The translations under genes and the position numbers were made by a program. A DNA stretch of 64,000 nt from Aved-18 sp964606665 (GTDB lineage Bacteria > Cyanobacteriota > Vampirovibrionia > Obscuribacterales > Obscuribacteraceae), in contig CAZSHS010000013.1 in assembly GCA_964606665.1 (NCBI GenBank), positions 24,136 to 88,135 of the forward strand, in the 5' to 3' direction. Below the pieces are notes generated by a model. It did no database searches and was not told where the DNA came from. It worked only from the letters and a program-made list of their open reading frames with translations. The number at the start of each line of letters is the position of its first letter. Position 1 is the stretch's first letter. Of the stretch, positions 1-9,571 are shown piece by piece.

Positions 1-2152
1 GACCAGGAGTACCGGGGAGAATAACCTCAGGACGAATAGCTACGACCAGTTCTGATTCGTTCTTGGCGAATGCTTTAGAACGATAGATTGCACCAAGCAC
101 AGGAACTTCACCGATGATAGGCAATTTAACCAAGTCGCGACCATTGTTTGATGTGACCAAACCGCCGATGAAAAGCTCTTGTCCGGGCTTCATTTCAACT
201 ATTGTCTGGGCTTTTCTGGTGATGAAACCAGGAATTGTACTTGTTGAACCAGGAATGTTGAATGTGAAACCAACTTGTGTTGTTGGTACACGCTCTTCGG
301 GCGAAATTTGAATATTGATTGAACCGTTTTCCATAAGAACTGGAATGAAGTTCAATCTCAAACCAAATGGCTCAAACACAATCGATTGTTGTGATTGACC
401 AGCAGCAGCTACCGCTTGGATAATCGGAATTTCTCCGCCTGCCAAGAATGCAGCTCTTTCTCCGGACAATACAACGAGTGATGGCTCGGACAGAATTCTT
501 GCTCTTTGGTTCGAGATGATACCTTGAACCTGAGGAGTTACCGAAGTTCTTGAACGTCCACCACTGCTGAAAGTACCGTTACTTGTAAACAGGTTAAGCA
601 GCGATGCTGTAGAGAAAGCAGTACCACCAGGTGCACCAAACAATACCGATTGAGCAATTGTCGCTGGGTCAACAAGTGGAACTGGAAGACCGATACTCGA
701 CATTGGTCCGCCACCCAAAGTACCAGCGCCAACCAAATTAACGTTGTTAAAGCCAACTGGAGCGTTTAAGTAACCAACACCAGTACCAGAAGCAGCAATA
801 GGAAGAGTGTTATCCGAACCAATAGTGGTTGAAACTACTTCTGTCACACCGCCGAATGGATGCAACAAACCAGGGTTATTCAAACCAAGTGGTGAGTTGG
901 TACCACCGACACCAAAAGCAAATCCCTGAGCAGTACTGTTGATACCAAGTGCAGTAGACAACTCACGAGCAGATGTAGTGTTCATTTCCATGAATGTGCA
1001 GTGCAACACGATCAGAGGCACTTTGCGCACTTTGATCAAGCTGGTTACACGTCCACCGTCAGAGCTAATTACTTGAGCTTTGCCGATGTTGTTATTAGTG
1101 TTTGGAAAGAATGTATAACGGTCTACTGAAGCCAGGGTTGAAAGTCTACCCGAAGCGCCGCCGCCGCCACCGCCGCCGCCGGCTGCACCAATTTCACCGA
1201 TACGAGCATTAATCAAGCGGTTATTAGCAGCTTGAATGTTCATACCGCGATCGTCCATAAACACGTTCGATGCAAGAAAGGCTCTGGAAACAGATTCTGG
1301 GTGATCTACATCGCCCATCAAAAGAACACGGTCTGAACCACCTACAGAGAATGCTTTGACGATGATACGAGGGTCGATTTCGCGAAGAGCATTTTGTAAT
1401 TCTGTGTAGTCGCGAGATACGGTCAGGTCAATAGCTGCAGTGTTTCCAGCGTCATCCCACAAAACCATTGTGGCTGTACCAGGCGATTTGCCAAGCAATA
1501 CCATTTGGTTTTCTGAAATGATTACAGGTTCTGCAATACCTGGGTCAGAGATTGAAGTTCTTACAACTTTGTTTCTGAGCTTAAAGGTTCTTGATTGAGA
1601 TACTTTCAAATCAATTACGTTAGTTGACTTAAACTCTTCCATCTCGACAGCACCAGTTACAACTGGCGGAATCGGAATGGCAGTTACGTCAGATCCAGAG
1701 GCTTGTGAAATTACTGTATCTGGTGCCAACTGAGCCAAAAGTTGTTTTGATTTGAACTGATTTTTGGGTGAAAATTGAAGCTCAAGCGGCTCAACACCTT
1801 CTGGTGTCGATGCAGTGACAGGCACTGGCTTGATTTCAGATACGACTGGGACGTCAGCAGCAAGTCCTGGATGAATGCTAAGAGCAGCAGCAGGAGCTGG
1901 TTCGCTGTTCTTGTCAGAGCCGTTCCCCATCAAGAGCATTATTTGACCTTGATTAGCGACCTGCTTTGTAGCAACTTTGGCAGTTGCCTTTTTAACTGAT
2001 TTTTTCTTTTGAGCAGGTGCCTTACTTGGCGTGCTCGAGTTTGATAGTGTTTGCCAGATCGCGTCTTTGGCACTGACTTGTGCCATGAAGCTCACTTGCG
2101 TGACAAAAAGCGACATACTCAATGCCAGACCTTTTGTTGTTGACTTATTCAT
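1..2152 (-). CDS. Secretin (type II/III secretion or type IV pilus outer-membrane channel), tandem copy 1, 3' end outside window
   Basis: Outer-membrane secretin that would form a multimeric channel for a pilus or secretion machine. The frame is open from the ATG at 2152 to the window edge, about 717 codons. An N-terminal signal peptide (about residues 1-28) is followed by a low-complexity linker and a pilus-type N-terminal domain (KVSQSRTFKLRNKVVRTSI). A glycine run lies at about 1157-1185. The C-terminal secretin domain shows GEVPVLGAIYRSKAF and the terminal ESELVVAIRPEVILPG just before the edge. It is closely related to the next gene upstream (2200-4557) over its whole length, with strong divergence only in the 100-150 residues before the secretin domain. 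The 47-base spacing suggests one transcript with that gene. The family assignment is firm, but which machine it serves cannot be told from this window. Confidence 0.9.
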   Translation of the reverse strand, partial: MNKSTTKGLALSMSLFVTQVSFMAQVSAKDAIWQTLSNSSTPSKAPAQKKKSVKKATAKVATKQVANQGQIMLLMGNGSDKNSEPAPAAALSIHPGLAADVPVVSEIKPVPVTASTPEGVEPLELQFSPKNQFKSKQLLAQLAPDTVISQASGSDVTAIPIPPVVTGAVEMEEFKSTNVIDLKVSQSRTFKLRNKVVRTSISDPGIAEPVIISENQMVLLGKSPGTATMVLWDDAGNTAAIDLTVSRDYTELQNALREIDPRIIVKAFSVGGSDRVLLMGDVDHPESVSRAFLASNVFMDDRGMNIQAANNRLINARIGEIGAAGGGGGGGGASGRLSTLASVDRYTFFPNTNNNIGKAQVISSDGGRVTSLIKVRKVPLIVLHCTFMEMNTTSARELSTALGINSTAQGFAFGVGGTNSPLGLNNPGLLHPFGGVTEVVSTTIGSDNTLPIAASGTGVGYLNAPVGFNNVNLVGAGTLGGGPMSSIGLPVPLVDPATIAQSVLFGAPGGTAFSTASLLNLFTSNGTFSSGGRSRTSVTPQVQGIISNQRARILSEPSLVVLSGERAAFLAGGEIPIIQAVAAAGQSQQSIVFEPFGLRLNFIPVLMENGSINIQISPEERVPTTQVGFTFNIPGSTSTIPGFITRKAQTIVEMKPGQELFIGGLVTSNNGRDLVKLPIIGEVPVLGAIYRSKAFAKNESELVVAIRPEVILPGTPG

Positions 2153-2199
2153 TCGAATCTCCCTCTAAGCTCATTAAATGCTTTCACGATTTCTCGAGA

Positions 2200-4557
2200 T
2201 TATCTGTTGTCTGGAATAGGTGCGCCTTCAGGCAAGGTTGGTGATGTCTTTTGGTGACGCTCGGCTCTACCAGATGAGTAGTGACGTTCGTCAAGTACGG
2301 TCGGCTCAACCTGGAACATATTCATGTCACGCGGTCCTTCGACTCGTCCAATTTCCTCAGGCAATTTAAGCTGACCTGGTGTTCCTGGCAAAATTATTTC
2401 GGGACGAATAGCAACAACCAATTCACTTTCGTTTTTGTTGAATGCTTTAGAACGATACAGGGCACCGATAACTGGTACTTCACCAAGAATCGGGTATTTG
2501 CTCAATTCGCGACCGCTGTTGTTTGTAATCAAGCCAGATAGGAATAATTCTTGTCCAGGCTTCATTTCAACCATAGTCTGAGTTTTTCTAGTAGTGAATC
2601 CACTAATAGAAGTTGCAGAACCAGGGAAGTTGAAAGCAAAAGTGTTAGACAGAATTCTCTCTTCAGGAGAGATTTCTATGTTCAATGAGCCGTTTTCCAT
2701 AAGAACCGGAATGAAATTGATTCTCATACCAAATGGCTCATAGGTGATAGATATCTGAGCGGTACCAGCGGTAGCTACAGTCTGAACGATTGGGATTTCT
2801 CCACCCGCCAAGAAAGAAGCACGCTCTCCAGAGATACAAACAATTGTGGGCTCAGCTAGGATTCTTGCACGGTTGTTGGCAATAATACCTTGTACGGTAG
2901 GGTTGAAAGATAACTTGAAATTACTGTTTGGCGAAATGGTTGAAATCGCCGAGAACAGGTTACCTAGACCAGGAACTCCAAACGCCGCACCACCAGGAGC
3001 TCCAAGCAATACTTGCTGAGCAAGAATTGGAGGGGCTGAAGCAAGAATGGGTTGACCAATGGCGTTGACCGTTCCAACACCAGCCGGGTTGAAGAAGACT
3101 ACGGGGCTTGCCGAACCAGCAAAGGGAACGGTTCCAGTTGGTGTACCTGGCGCAACGAATGTCTGAATTCTGTTGAAGGTACCTGGACGAACAGCTAAGT
3201 AACTTCCACCGTTTCCAGCATTAGAACCACCAACACCGAAGCTGAATCCGTAACCGGTAAAACCAATACCCATTGACATAGCAAGTGATCTTGCAGCCGA
3301 TGTGTTCATTTCCATGAAGGTTACGTGCATCGCGATCAGAGGAACTTTTCTGATTTTGATCAAGCTTGTTACGCGACCACCATCAGATGTGATGGCTTGA
3401 GCCAAGCTTATGTTGTTGTTCACGTTGGGGAAGAAAGTGTAAGTGTCTACGCTGTTAAGTTGCGCTAACTGACCGGCAGCACCGCCACCGCCAGCACCGC
3501 CACCGCCAGCGCCACCAATTTCACCGATTCTGGCGTTTATCAAGCGGTTGTTAGCAACTTGAATATTCATGCCGCGGTCATCCATATATACGTTGGATGC
3601 AGCGAAGCCACGAATAACCGATTCAGGGTGGTCGACGTCGCCTAGAAGAACGACACGATCAGAACCGCCGACCGAGTAGGTCTTGACGATAATACGAGGA
3701 TCGATTTCACGAAGGGTTGATTGCAGTTGAGTGTAATCGCGAGTAACGCGTACATCTATTGCAGATGAGTTACCGGCATCATCCCAGAGCACCATGGTGG
3801 CACGACCTGGCGACTTACCAAGAAGAACCAATTGGTTTTCCGAGATAACTACAGGTTCAACAACGCCAGGATCCGAAATGGATGTTCTGACAATTTTGTT
3901 ACGCATTTTAAAGGTACGGGATTTTGATACCGCAACATCAATTATGTTAGTCGGCTTGAACTCTTCAAGTTCAACAGTTCCTGTCACTACTGGCGGTATC
4001 GGAGTGGCGACGATGTCACCGCTATCAGCTTGAGCCAACAAGTTGTCTGGAAGCGCCGAGATATCATTTGCAGTTTTGACACCGTCAAGTACACCATCGG
4101 GAGCTTTCAACACATTGAGATCTTCGCTTGTAGGAATTTCGCTCAGTGTGCGTTGCGAACCATAGGAATTAGATTCGCTATAAGAGGAATCAGATGAAGC
4201 AGCAGGTGCTAAATCGATATTGGCGGGGAGTGATGGATGGATGGATAGAGCCGCAGCAGGTACACTGTCTGTGCTCAGCGCGCCAGCTTTGTCTTTGCCA
4301 AAGCCTGGAATGAAGAGCATTGAGTGCGACTGATCTAAGGCGCCTGGGTTGCTCGCCACGGTGACGGGCTGTGCTTTTCTTGCGGATTTGACCGATTTTT
4401 TAGCGGTCTTGTCGTTTTTCTTTTGTACTGGCGCTTCATTCACACCAGCCATCTTCTGCCATATTGCAGACGACGGTGCTTTGGCTTGTGCCGCTTGCGA
4501 AGCTGCCGATAGCGCTACTAACGCGCTAAGTGCCAAGCTCATTTTGGGCTTATTCAT
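2200..4557 (-). CDS. Secretin (type II/III secretion or type IV pilus outer-membrane channel), tandem copy 2
   Basis: 785-residue outer-membrane channel protein. A signal peptide spans about residues 1-25 (Ala-rich, ending QAAQA). A disordered linker runs to about 195. A pilus-type N-terminal domain lies at about 205-320, including VLLGKSPGRATMVLWDD. A Gly/Ala run sits at about 349-361, a variable Gly/Pro/Ala-rich stretch at about 425-545, and the secretin beta-domain at about 555-725, ending ESELVVAIRPEIILPG. A polar tail of about 60 residues follows. The protein is longer than CpaC-type secretins because of the linker and the variable insert. It is transcribed ahead of the second copy at 1-2152. 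No ATPase, pilin or inner-membrane platform gene lies nearby. RcpA/CpaC and PilQ/GspD are all possible relatives. Confidence 0.93.
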   Translation of the reverse strand: MNKPKMSLALSALVALSAASQAAQAKAPSSAIWQKMAGVNEAPVQKKNDKTAKKSVKSARKAQPVTVASNPGALDQSHSMLFIPGFGKDKAGALSTDSVPAAALSIHPSLPANIDLAPAASSDSSYSESNSYGSQRTLSEIPTSEDLNVLKAPDGVLDGVKTANDISALPDNLLAQADSGDIVATPIPPVVTGTVELEEFKPTNIIDVAVSKSRTFKMRNKIVRTSISDPGVVEPVVISENQLVLLGKSPGRATMVLWDDAGNSSAIDVRVTRDYTQLQSTLREIDPRIIVKTYSVGGSDRVVLLGDVDHPESVIRGFAASNVYMDDRGMNIQVANNRLINARIGEIGGAGGGGAGGGGAAGQLAQLNSVDTYTFFPNVNNNISLAQAITSDGGRVTSLIKIRKVPLIAMHVTFMEMNTSAARSLAMSMGIGFTGYGFSFGVGGSNAGNGGSYLAVRPGTFNRIQTFVAPGTPTGTVPFAGSASPVVFFNPAGVGTVNAIGQPILASAPPILAQQVLLGAPGGAAFGVPGLGNLFSAISTISPNSNFKLSFNPTVQGIIANNRARILAEPTIVCISGERASFLAGGEIPIVQTVATAGTAQISITYEPFGMRINFIPVLMENGSLNIEISPEERILSNTFAFNFPGSATSISGFTTRKTQTMVEMKPGQELFLSGLITNNSGRELSKYPILGEVPVIGALYRSKAFNKNESELVVAIRPEIILPGTPGQLKLPEEIGRVEGPRDMNMFQVEPTVLDERHYSSGRAERHQKTSPTLPEGAPIPDNR

Positions 4558-5213
4558 TCCACTCTCCCTCTATCTAGCTCCCAATTCCCTGTTTAGATTC
4601 TCGTCTAAGTGGGAAGCAATTTAGTAAGTGCCAACTCCTACAATAATGTAGAAAAAATTTCGTTTGGGATTTTTGATTTCTGATCCAACCAGGTCAGCAG
4701 TTTAGCATGACTGCCAGATGTGTGCACCTACCTTTTATAAGAGCCATCACAGGTTTTGCATATTTTTTACTTGGCATCTGCTCAAGCTTGCACCACTGCC
4801 GAAAAACCGGTGCCGGTGATATGTTGCGGCATTTTGCAAAGCCCCATATGACAACCAAATGCGGTGCATTTATTGGCACCTCGGGCGATGTCAAGCATTT
4901 TAACGAAGTGATACCAAACTCAGTGCATATCATTTCGCAATACGATGCAAAGCCAGTCACTATCGGATGCATAGCCATTTGTTCGCTACAATTTCGCCCG
5001 TTGCGTCGCATAATTAAGTTTTGTACTTATCCGCCCCTTGACTGAATCTTGCATGACTTGAGCCATTCTTAAGTTTTTTTAGGACAAGGGTCACTTCCTA
5101 CCTTTAATAGTTGAATGTAATTCCTTATAAATAAATTGGCGCGGGGAATGTTATATACTCCAATAACTTGAACAAGTTCCGCATTAGTTTTACTAGCCAA
5201 GAGAGATTTAAAA
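4558..5213. other. Intergenic region between divergent secretin and rpaB genes, no supported gene
   Basis: This 656-base stretch holds two mutually antisense open frames (4694-5011 minus and 4707-5045 plus). Both have unusual composition, rich in Cys, His and Ile. Neither has a clear ribosome binding site or a recognisable domain, so they are not called. The sequence is rich in GCAT and GCAAAGCC words. A TATACT at 5154-5159 could be a -10 element for rpaB, but no convincing -35 box was found at the proper spacing. The right end carries GAGAG (5201-5205) as the rpaB ribosome binding site. The left end should hold the secretin promoter. Confidence 0.5.
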
Positions 5214-5945
5214 GTGACCGAGACAAGTAGCAATGAGCAAGAAAAAGTTCTGGTCGTGGACGACGAGGCTTCAATTCGCAGAATTCTTGAGACACGACTG
5301 AAACTGGCTGGATATAACGTTGTCACCGCCGCTGACGGTCAAGAAGCATTAGAGCAGTTTGCCGCTTTTCAACCCGACCTGGTAATTCTCGACGTTATGC
5401 TTCCTAAAATGGATGGCTATGAGGTTTGTCGCGAAATCAGAAAGACCGCTGACACCCCCATCATTATGTTGACTGCCGTAGCAGACGTATCAAATAGAAT
5501 CCAGGGTCTGGAAATTGGCGCCGATGACTATGTGGTCAAACCCTTTAGCCCAAGCGAATTAGAAGCTCGCATAAAAGCAGTCTTGCGCAGAACGGTTGAG
5601 CGTCAACAAGAAGTTGGCATGAGCCGAAGCGCTAATGTGATTACAGTCGGAAATTTAAAGATAGATTTGAACAAAAGACAAGTCACTCGCAAGAACGAGC
5701 GCATCAGATTAACCGGTATGGAATTCAGTCTGCTCGAATTGCTTGTAACAAACTCGGGTCGCCCCTTCTCACGCGGTGAAATTCTGCAACAAGTCTGGGC
5801 TTATCCTCCAGATCATAGAATTGATACCAGAGTAGTCGACGTTCATATAAGTCGCTTGCGCTCCAAACTGGAAGAAGATTCGTCCAATCCCGACCTCATT
5901 TTGACCGCTCGCGGAATTGGCTACATGTTCCAGAAAATAAACTAA
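5214..5945 (+). CDS. rpaB: OmpR/PhoB-family response regulator, RpaB (Ycf27) type
   Basis: DNA-binding response regulator. The receiver domain (residues 10-125) has the acidic pocket VVDDE, the phospho-acceptor Asp60 in LVILDVMLPKMDGYEV, Thr87 and Lys109. The C-terminal winged helix (about 145-243) has RVVDVHISRLRSKLEED. Stretches such as VVDDEASIRRILETRL, GADDYVVKPFSPSELEARI and RIRLTGMEFSLLELLV match cyanobacterial RpaB rather than generic PhoB. In cyanobacteria RpaB binds HLR1 sites, works with the kinase NblS/Hik33 and is essential. The start is GTG at 5214, with GAGAG 8 bases upstream. No histidine kinase is adjacent, as is usual for an orphan RpaB. A strong terminator follows. Confidence 0.93.
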   Translation: MTETSSNEQEKVLVVDDEASIRRILETRLKLAGYNVVTAADGQEALEQFAAFQPDLVILDVMLPKMDGYEVCREIRKTADTPIIMLTAVADVSNRIQGLEIGADDYVVKPFSPSELEARIKAVLRRTVERQQEVGMSRSANVITVGNLKIDLNKRQVTRKNERIRLTGMEFSLLELLVTNSGRPFSRGEILQQVWAYPPDHRIDTRVVDVHISRLRSKLEEDSSNPDLILTARGIGYMFQKIN

Positions 5946-5977
5946 AACTGGTTACTCACTAACCAATATATAAATGA

Positions 5978-6009
5978 AAGACCGGGTTTGAAATTCAAAC
6001 CCGGTCTTT
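5978..6009. terminator. Bidirectional intrinsic terminator between rpaB and ahcY
   Basis: A near-perfect inverted repeat of about 15 bp (AAGACCGGGTTTGA and its complement around an AAT centre) sits 32 bases after the rpaB stop and 26 bases before the ahcY stop. It is flanked by T-rich sequence on both strands (CTTTTAATTT on plus, CTTTCATTTA on minus). It should therefore stop transcription of both convergent genes. Confidence 0.85.
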
Positions 6010-6035
6010 TAATTTATTGAAACTAGCTCAGGGGC

Positions 6036-7303
6036 TTATGTTCCATGTGTCCAGGAGTTCATGTATTCCACCATCTCTGGTGTCAGGGTATCGATTGAAA
6101 TTCCAAAAGCTTTCAACTTGAGAGCTGCAATTTCATGGTCGACTACTTCTGGAAGTTTGTGCAATCCAGCTTTCAATGTTGATTTGTTTTTGACCAAATA
6201 TTCCAGAGCCAGAGCCTGGTTAGCAAAACTCATATCCATCACTGATGCTGGGTGACCTTCAGCACAACTCAAGTTAACGAGACGTCCTTCTGCAAGTACA
6301 TAGATTTTTCTGTTGCCAGACAATTCGTATTCTTGCATGTAGGCGCGAACTTCTTTGGATGACTTAGCCATTTTATGCAGAGCTTCTAAATTCAATTCGA
6401 GATCAAAGTGACCTGAGTTGCAAACTATTGCCCCGTCTTTCANNNNNNNNNNGCTTTGTCGATAACGTGCTTGTTGCCGGTAACGGTCACAAACACATCT
6501 CCCTCAGCCGCAGCTTCGCTAATCGGCATTACTTTGAATCCATCCATCACAGCTTCAACTGCGCGAATTGGATTGACTTCGCAAACAATTACATTAGAGC
6601 CCATTCCGCGAGCTCTCATGGCAGTACCTTTACCACACCATCCGTATCCAACTACAACCAATGTGCGTCCAGCCAAAAGTCTGTTGGTAGCACGGATGAT
6701 ACCATCGAGTGTGGACTGACCGGTACCATATCTGTTATCGAATAAGTGTTTGGTTTGAGCTTCGTTCACAGCCATGGCAGGGAATTTCAGTGCTCCGTCT
6801 TTTTCCATTGCTTGCAAACGAGTGATGCCAGTAGTGGTTTCTTCGGTGATACCAACAACTTCTTTCACTTGCTCAGGTCTTTCTTTGGTCAAAGTTACAA
6901 CCAAGTCAGAACCATCGTCGATGATCAAATGCGGTTTGTGATCAAGGGCAAAATTGATGTGTCTATGATAAGTAGGGATATCTTCGCCTTTGATGGCGAA
7001 TACAGACATACCCCAGTGCTCAACTAGAGCAGCAGCTACATCATCTTGAGTGGACAAAGGATTGGATGCGATAAGCACACAGTCTCCGCCGCCAGCTTTG
7101 AGTGTACGAGCCAGATTGGCAGTTTCAGTAGTGACGTGTGCACAAACTGAGAGTCTCAGACCTTTGAAAGGCTGCTCTTTTTCGAAGCGTTCACGGATAA
7201 TAGCCAGTACGGGCATGTCTCTGTCAGCCCATTCAATGCGCTGTTTGCCTTTATCGGCCAATTTAGGGTCTTTGATTTCACATTTAGGCATTGTTTTAGT
7301 CAC
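6036..7303 (-). CDS. ahcY: Adenosylhomocysteinase (S-adenosylhomocysteine hydrolase), interrupted by an assembly gap
   Basis: NAD-dependent enzyme that splits S-adenosylhomocysteine into homocysteine and adenosine and so keeps methylation reactions running. The N-terminal part (7303 down to 6453) shows ATVEE-type and KFPAMAVNEAQTKHLFDNRY substrate/NAD residues and the Rossmann motif GYGWCGKG. The C-terminal part (6442 to 6036) begins MKDGAIVCNSGHFD and ends with the family's aromatic C terminus. The run of 10 Ns at 6443-6452 breaks the frame. The family spacing between HVID and MKDG implies a true gap of about 14 bases, which also restores the frame. The start is GTG at 7303 with GAGGA 7 bases upstream; an ATG at 7291 is possible. 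The gene is functional in all likelihood and only looks broken. Confidence 0.95.
6443..6452. other. Assembly gap (10 Ns) inside ahcY
   Basis: The run of exactly ten Ns is a placeholder length. Frame and family spacing suggest about 14 missing bases, coding roughly four to five residues before MKDGAI. Confidence 0.95.
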
Positions 7304-7336
7304 CGGCTAGTCCTCTATATGTAGATTAGAAAATAT

Positions 7337-7368
7337 GGGATTTATACCACTAAAAATGGCATAAACCC
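7337..7368 (-). promoter_or_regulatory. Imperfect inverted repeat in the ahcY leader region
   Basis: The arms GGGATTTATACCA and TGGCATAAACCC pair over 11 bp with one bulged A and one mismatch, around a CTAAAAA loop. The element lies 34-66 bases upstream of the ahcY start and on the other side of the divergent gene at 7494. It could be an operator or a leader hairpin. It does not match an SAH riboswitch that I can recognise. Confidence 0.35.
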
Positions 7369-7493
7369 GATGTCGTAATATTGCATTAAATTTTGATGGC
7401 TGGTATTGTCAAGAGGTAAATTGAGCGCGAACTTCGAGCATTTGCGGGCAAAATAGGAATATAGCTTGACTTCCGGACACAAAAATAACCATC

Positions 7494-8087
7494 ATGCCGT
7501 CCAAACGCACATCAATAATCAAATATTCGGCTTTGTTGCTTGCCTTCGTTTGGGTCAGTTTTATACCAGCCGAGGCTAAACTGCTTAGCGGACATATTGA
7601 GCAAATAAAAGAAGTCGAAGCGCAACCTCAAGAGAATTCTCAACCACAAGCATCCAACTCCTTTCCAGATAACTATGTAGGCGTCTGGCATTGCCAAACC
7701 ACCGTCGTTGACTCACAAGTTGACACTGTAGCGAAGGGGACCAGTCTTGCTTGCGATATACAATTTGTACCTGACAAAACCGGGAAAGTGACTGGTCAAT
7801 GGATTCAACCAGGATGGGTTGAAACTCAAATATCGACTCTCAGTTGGAATCCCCAAGAAGCCAAAGTGGACCGAACCAGTTATTACTTTGGGCAAAGCGT
7901 AGTTCAAGGCGGATCATGGGCATGCCGCTCAAGAGATCACTTTATTCAAGTTTCCGAAAACAAAATGGAATGCCAGAGCTATATCGATCAATATATTGAT
8001 GGACGATACCTGGGGAGATACCGAACTAAATCTTTATTGACCAGAGCTACGAGTAATCCTGTAATCAGCACTACTAGTGCATTTTGA
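7494..8087 (+). CDS. Small exported protein of unknown function
   Basis: 197 residues. The N-terminal signal peptide spans about residues 1-28: basic MPSKRTSIIK, a hydrophobic core, and cleavage after AEA. A short Gln/Pro-rich linker follows. The globular part begins at about residue 58 (PDNYVGVWHC) and contains about 130 residues rich in aromatic residues and beta-strand patterns, with four cysteines (in WHCQT, LACDIQF, WACRSRD and MECQSY) that may form disulphides. This pattern suits a periplasmic or surface beta-sandwich. I do not recognise a named family. The 3' end overlaps the end of enolase by 14 bases (convergent). It is divergent from ahcY, with 190 bases between the starts. Confidence 0.7.
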   Translation: MPSKRTSIIKYSALLLAFVWVSFIPAEAKLLSGHIEQIKEVEAQPQENSQPQASNSFPDNYVGVWHCQTTVVDSQVDTVAKGTSLACDIQFVPDKTGKVTGQWIQPGWVETQISTLSWNPQEAKVDRTSYYFGQSVVQGGSWACRSRDHFIQVSENKMECQSYIDQYIDGRYLGRYRTKSLLTRATSNPVISTTSAF

Positions 8088-9381
8088 CCGCAACTTTATC
8101 TGTTGCACGCTCAAACGCTTTTGTTCCTTTATATACGGCCGTGCGTCCCAGATCTCTTTCGATTCGAAGCAGTTGATTATATTTTGCAGTTCGCTCGGAT
8201 CGGCATGGTGCGCCGGTTTTGATTTGACCAGAAGACATAGCGACAGCCAGGTCGGCAATAGTTGAATCTTCCGTTTCACCCGAGCGATGCGAAAGTATAT
8301 TGGTATAGCCGTTTTCCTGAGCAAGAAGTATAGCTTCCAGAGTTTCACTCAGTGTTCCAATTTGATTTGGTTTGATCAATATAGAATTGGCGACACCAAG
8401 GTCGATACCACGTTTTAATCGCTCTGTGTTGGTGACAAATAAATCATCTCCCACCAGTTGCACTTGACTACCGACTGCGTCGGTCAATTCCCGCCATCCA
8501 TCCCAGTCTTCTTCAGACATTCCATCTTCAATGCTGACGATTGGATAATTGTTCACTAGCTTTTGCCAATACTTCACCATCTCGCTACTAGTTAAAGTTC
8601 TTTTTTCAGTGGCTAAGTGATATTTACCTTTTTCATAAAATTCAGTTGAGGCAGGGTCGAGCGCAAGGCTAACTTGATCTTTTGGCTTTAGGCCTGCTTT
8701 TGCGATGGCTTGCATAATGAGCTCAAGTGCTTCCTCGTTAGTGGCAAGCGATGGTGCAAATCCACCTTCGTCACCAACCCCGGTGCTCAAGTTTTTATCA
8801 TGTAGTACCGCTTTTAGTGCGTGATAAATTTCTGTTCCCCACTGAAGAGCCTCAGCAAATGAACGTGCACCATGAGGGACTATCATAAACTCTTGCAAAT
8901 CCACACCATCTTGAGCGTGTTTGCCACCATTGAGAATATTCATAAGAGGAACAGGTAAAATACGCGCGGATACTCCACCGATATATCGAAACAGTGGCAT
9001 TCCAAGGGAGTTTGCTGCTGCTTTAGCCACAGCTAGACTGACACCAAGGGTGGCATTAGCCCCAAGCTTAGATTTATTATCCGTCCCATCTAGCCTTCTC
9101 AATTCTTGATCGATCAGAGTCTGTTCCATGGCACTTGCACCAACCAACCCCTTAGCGATTATCTCGTGTATATTCCTGATGGCTGTAAGGACTCCCTTGC
9201 CGCCATATCTGTTTTTATCCTTGTCTCTTAGTTCCACAGCTTCAAAACTTCCAGTCGATGCACCAGATGGCACCGCGGCTCTACCGGCGGCACCATTGGC
9301 CAAAACGACAGTAACCTCAACCGTTGGATTCCCGCGTGAATCGAGGATCTCCATCGCCGATATTTCTTCAATATGCGTCAT
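8074..9381 (-). CDS. eno: Enolase (phosphopyruvate hydratase)
   Basis: 435-residue glycolytic enzyme that interconverts 2-phosphoglycerate and phosphoenolpyruvate. The length is normal. The metal ligands are in SLALDPAST, IVSIEDGM and LVGDDLFVTN. The catalytic lysine is in SILIKPNQIGT. The enolase signature ILSHRSGETEDSTIADLAV and the following GQIKTGAPCRSER are complete. The ATG at 9381 is preceded by AGGAG about 10 bases upstream, giving MTHIEEISAMEILDSRGNPT, the family start. It looks monocistronic; a 60-codon upstream frame (9368-9550) is not convincing. Confidence 0.98.
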   Translation of the reverse strand: MTHIEEISAMEILDSRGNPTVEVTVVLANGAAGRAAVPSGASTGSFEAVELRDKDKNRYGGKGVLTAIRNIHEIIAKGLVGASAMEQTLIDQELRRLDGTDNKSKLGANATLGVSLAVAKAAANSLGMPLFRYIGGVSARILPVPLMNILNGGKHAQDGVDLQEFMIVPHGARSFAEALQWGTEIYHALKAVLHDKNLSTGVGDEGGFAPSLATNEEALELIMQAIAKAGLKPKDQVSLALDPASTEFYEKGKYHLATEKRTLTSSEMVKYWQKLVNNYPIVSIEDGMSEEDWDGWRELTDAVGSQVQLVGDDLFVTNTERLKRGIDLGVANSILIKPNQIGTLSETLEAILLAQENGYTNILSHRSGETEDSTIADLAVAMSSGQIKTGAPCRSERTAKYNQLLRIERDLGRTAVYKGTKAFERATDKVAVKMH

Positions 9382-9571
9382 CTGTGTTTTCTCCTAGTGG
9401 TGGCGTTGTGGTATCAGAGATAGTATTATCAGCAGAATTCGGAAAAATATCGTCCGGATTTTGCAGAAATTGAATTCGCTCAGTATAATCCTTCTCACTG
9501 GCTCTATTTACATAACGTGATAAAAAATTGACCAGAATTTTGACACACAAAACCTAGAATCGACGGACACA

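Noticed and set aside
4694..5045. Two antisense open frames of about 105-112 codons between secretin and rpaB
   Set aside because: Neither has a ribosome binding site, domain or normal composition, and they lie on top of each other. They are more likely chance frames in an intergenic region.
9368..9550. 60-codon frame upstream of and overlapping enolase
   Set aside because: It overlaps eno by 14 bases, has no clear ribosome binding site, no family is recognisable, and it fills the region needed for the eno promoter.
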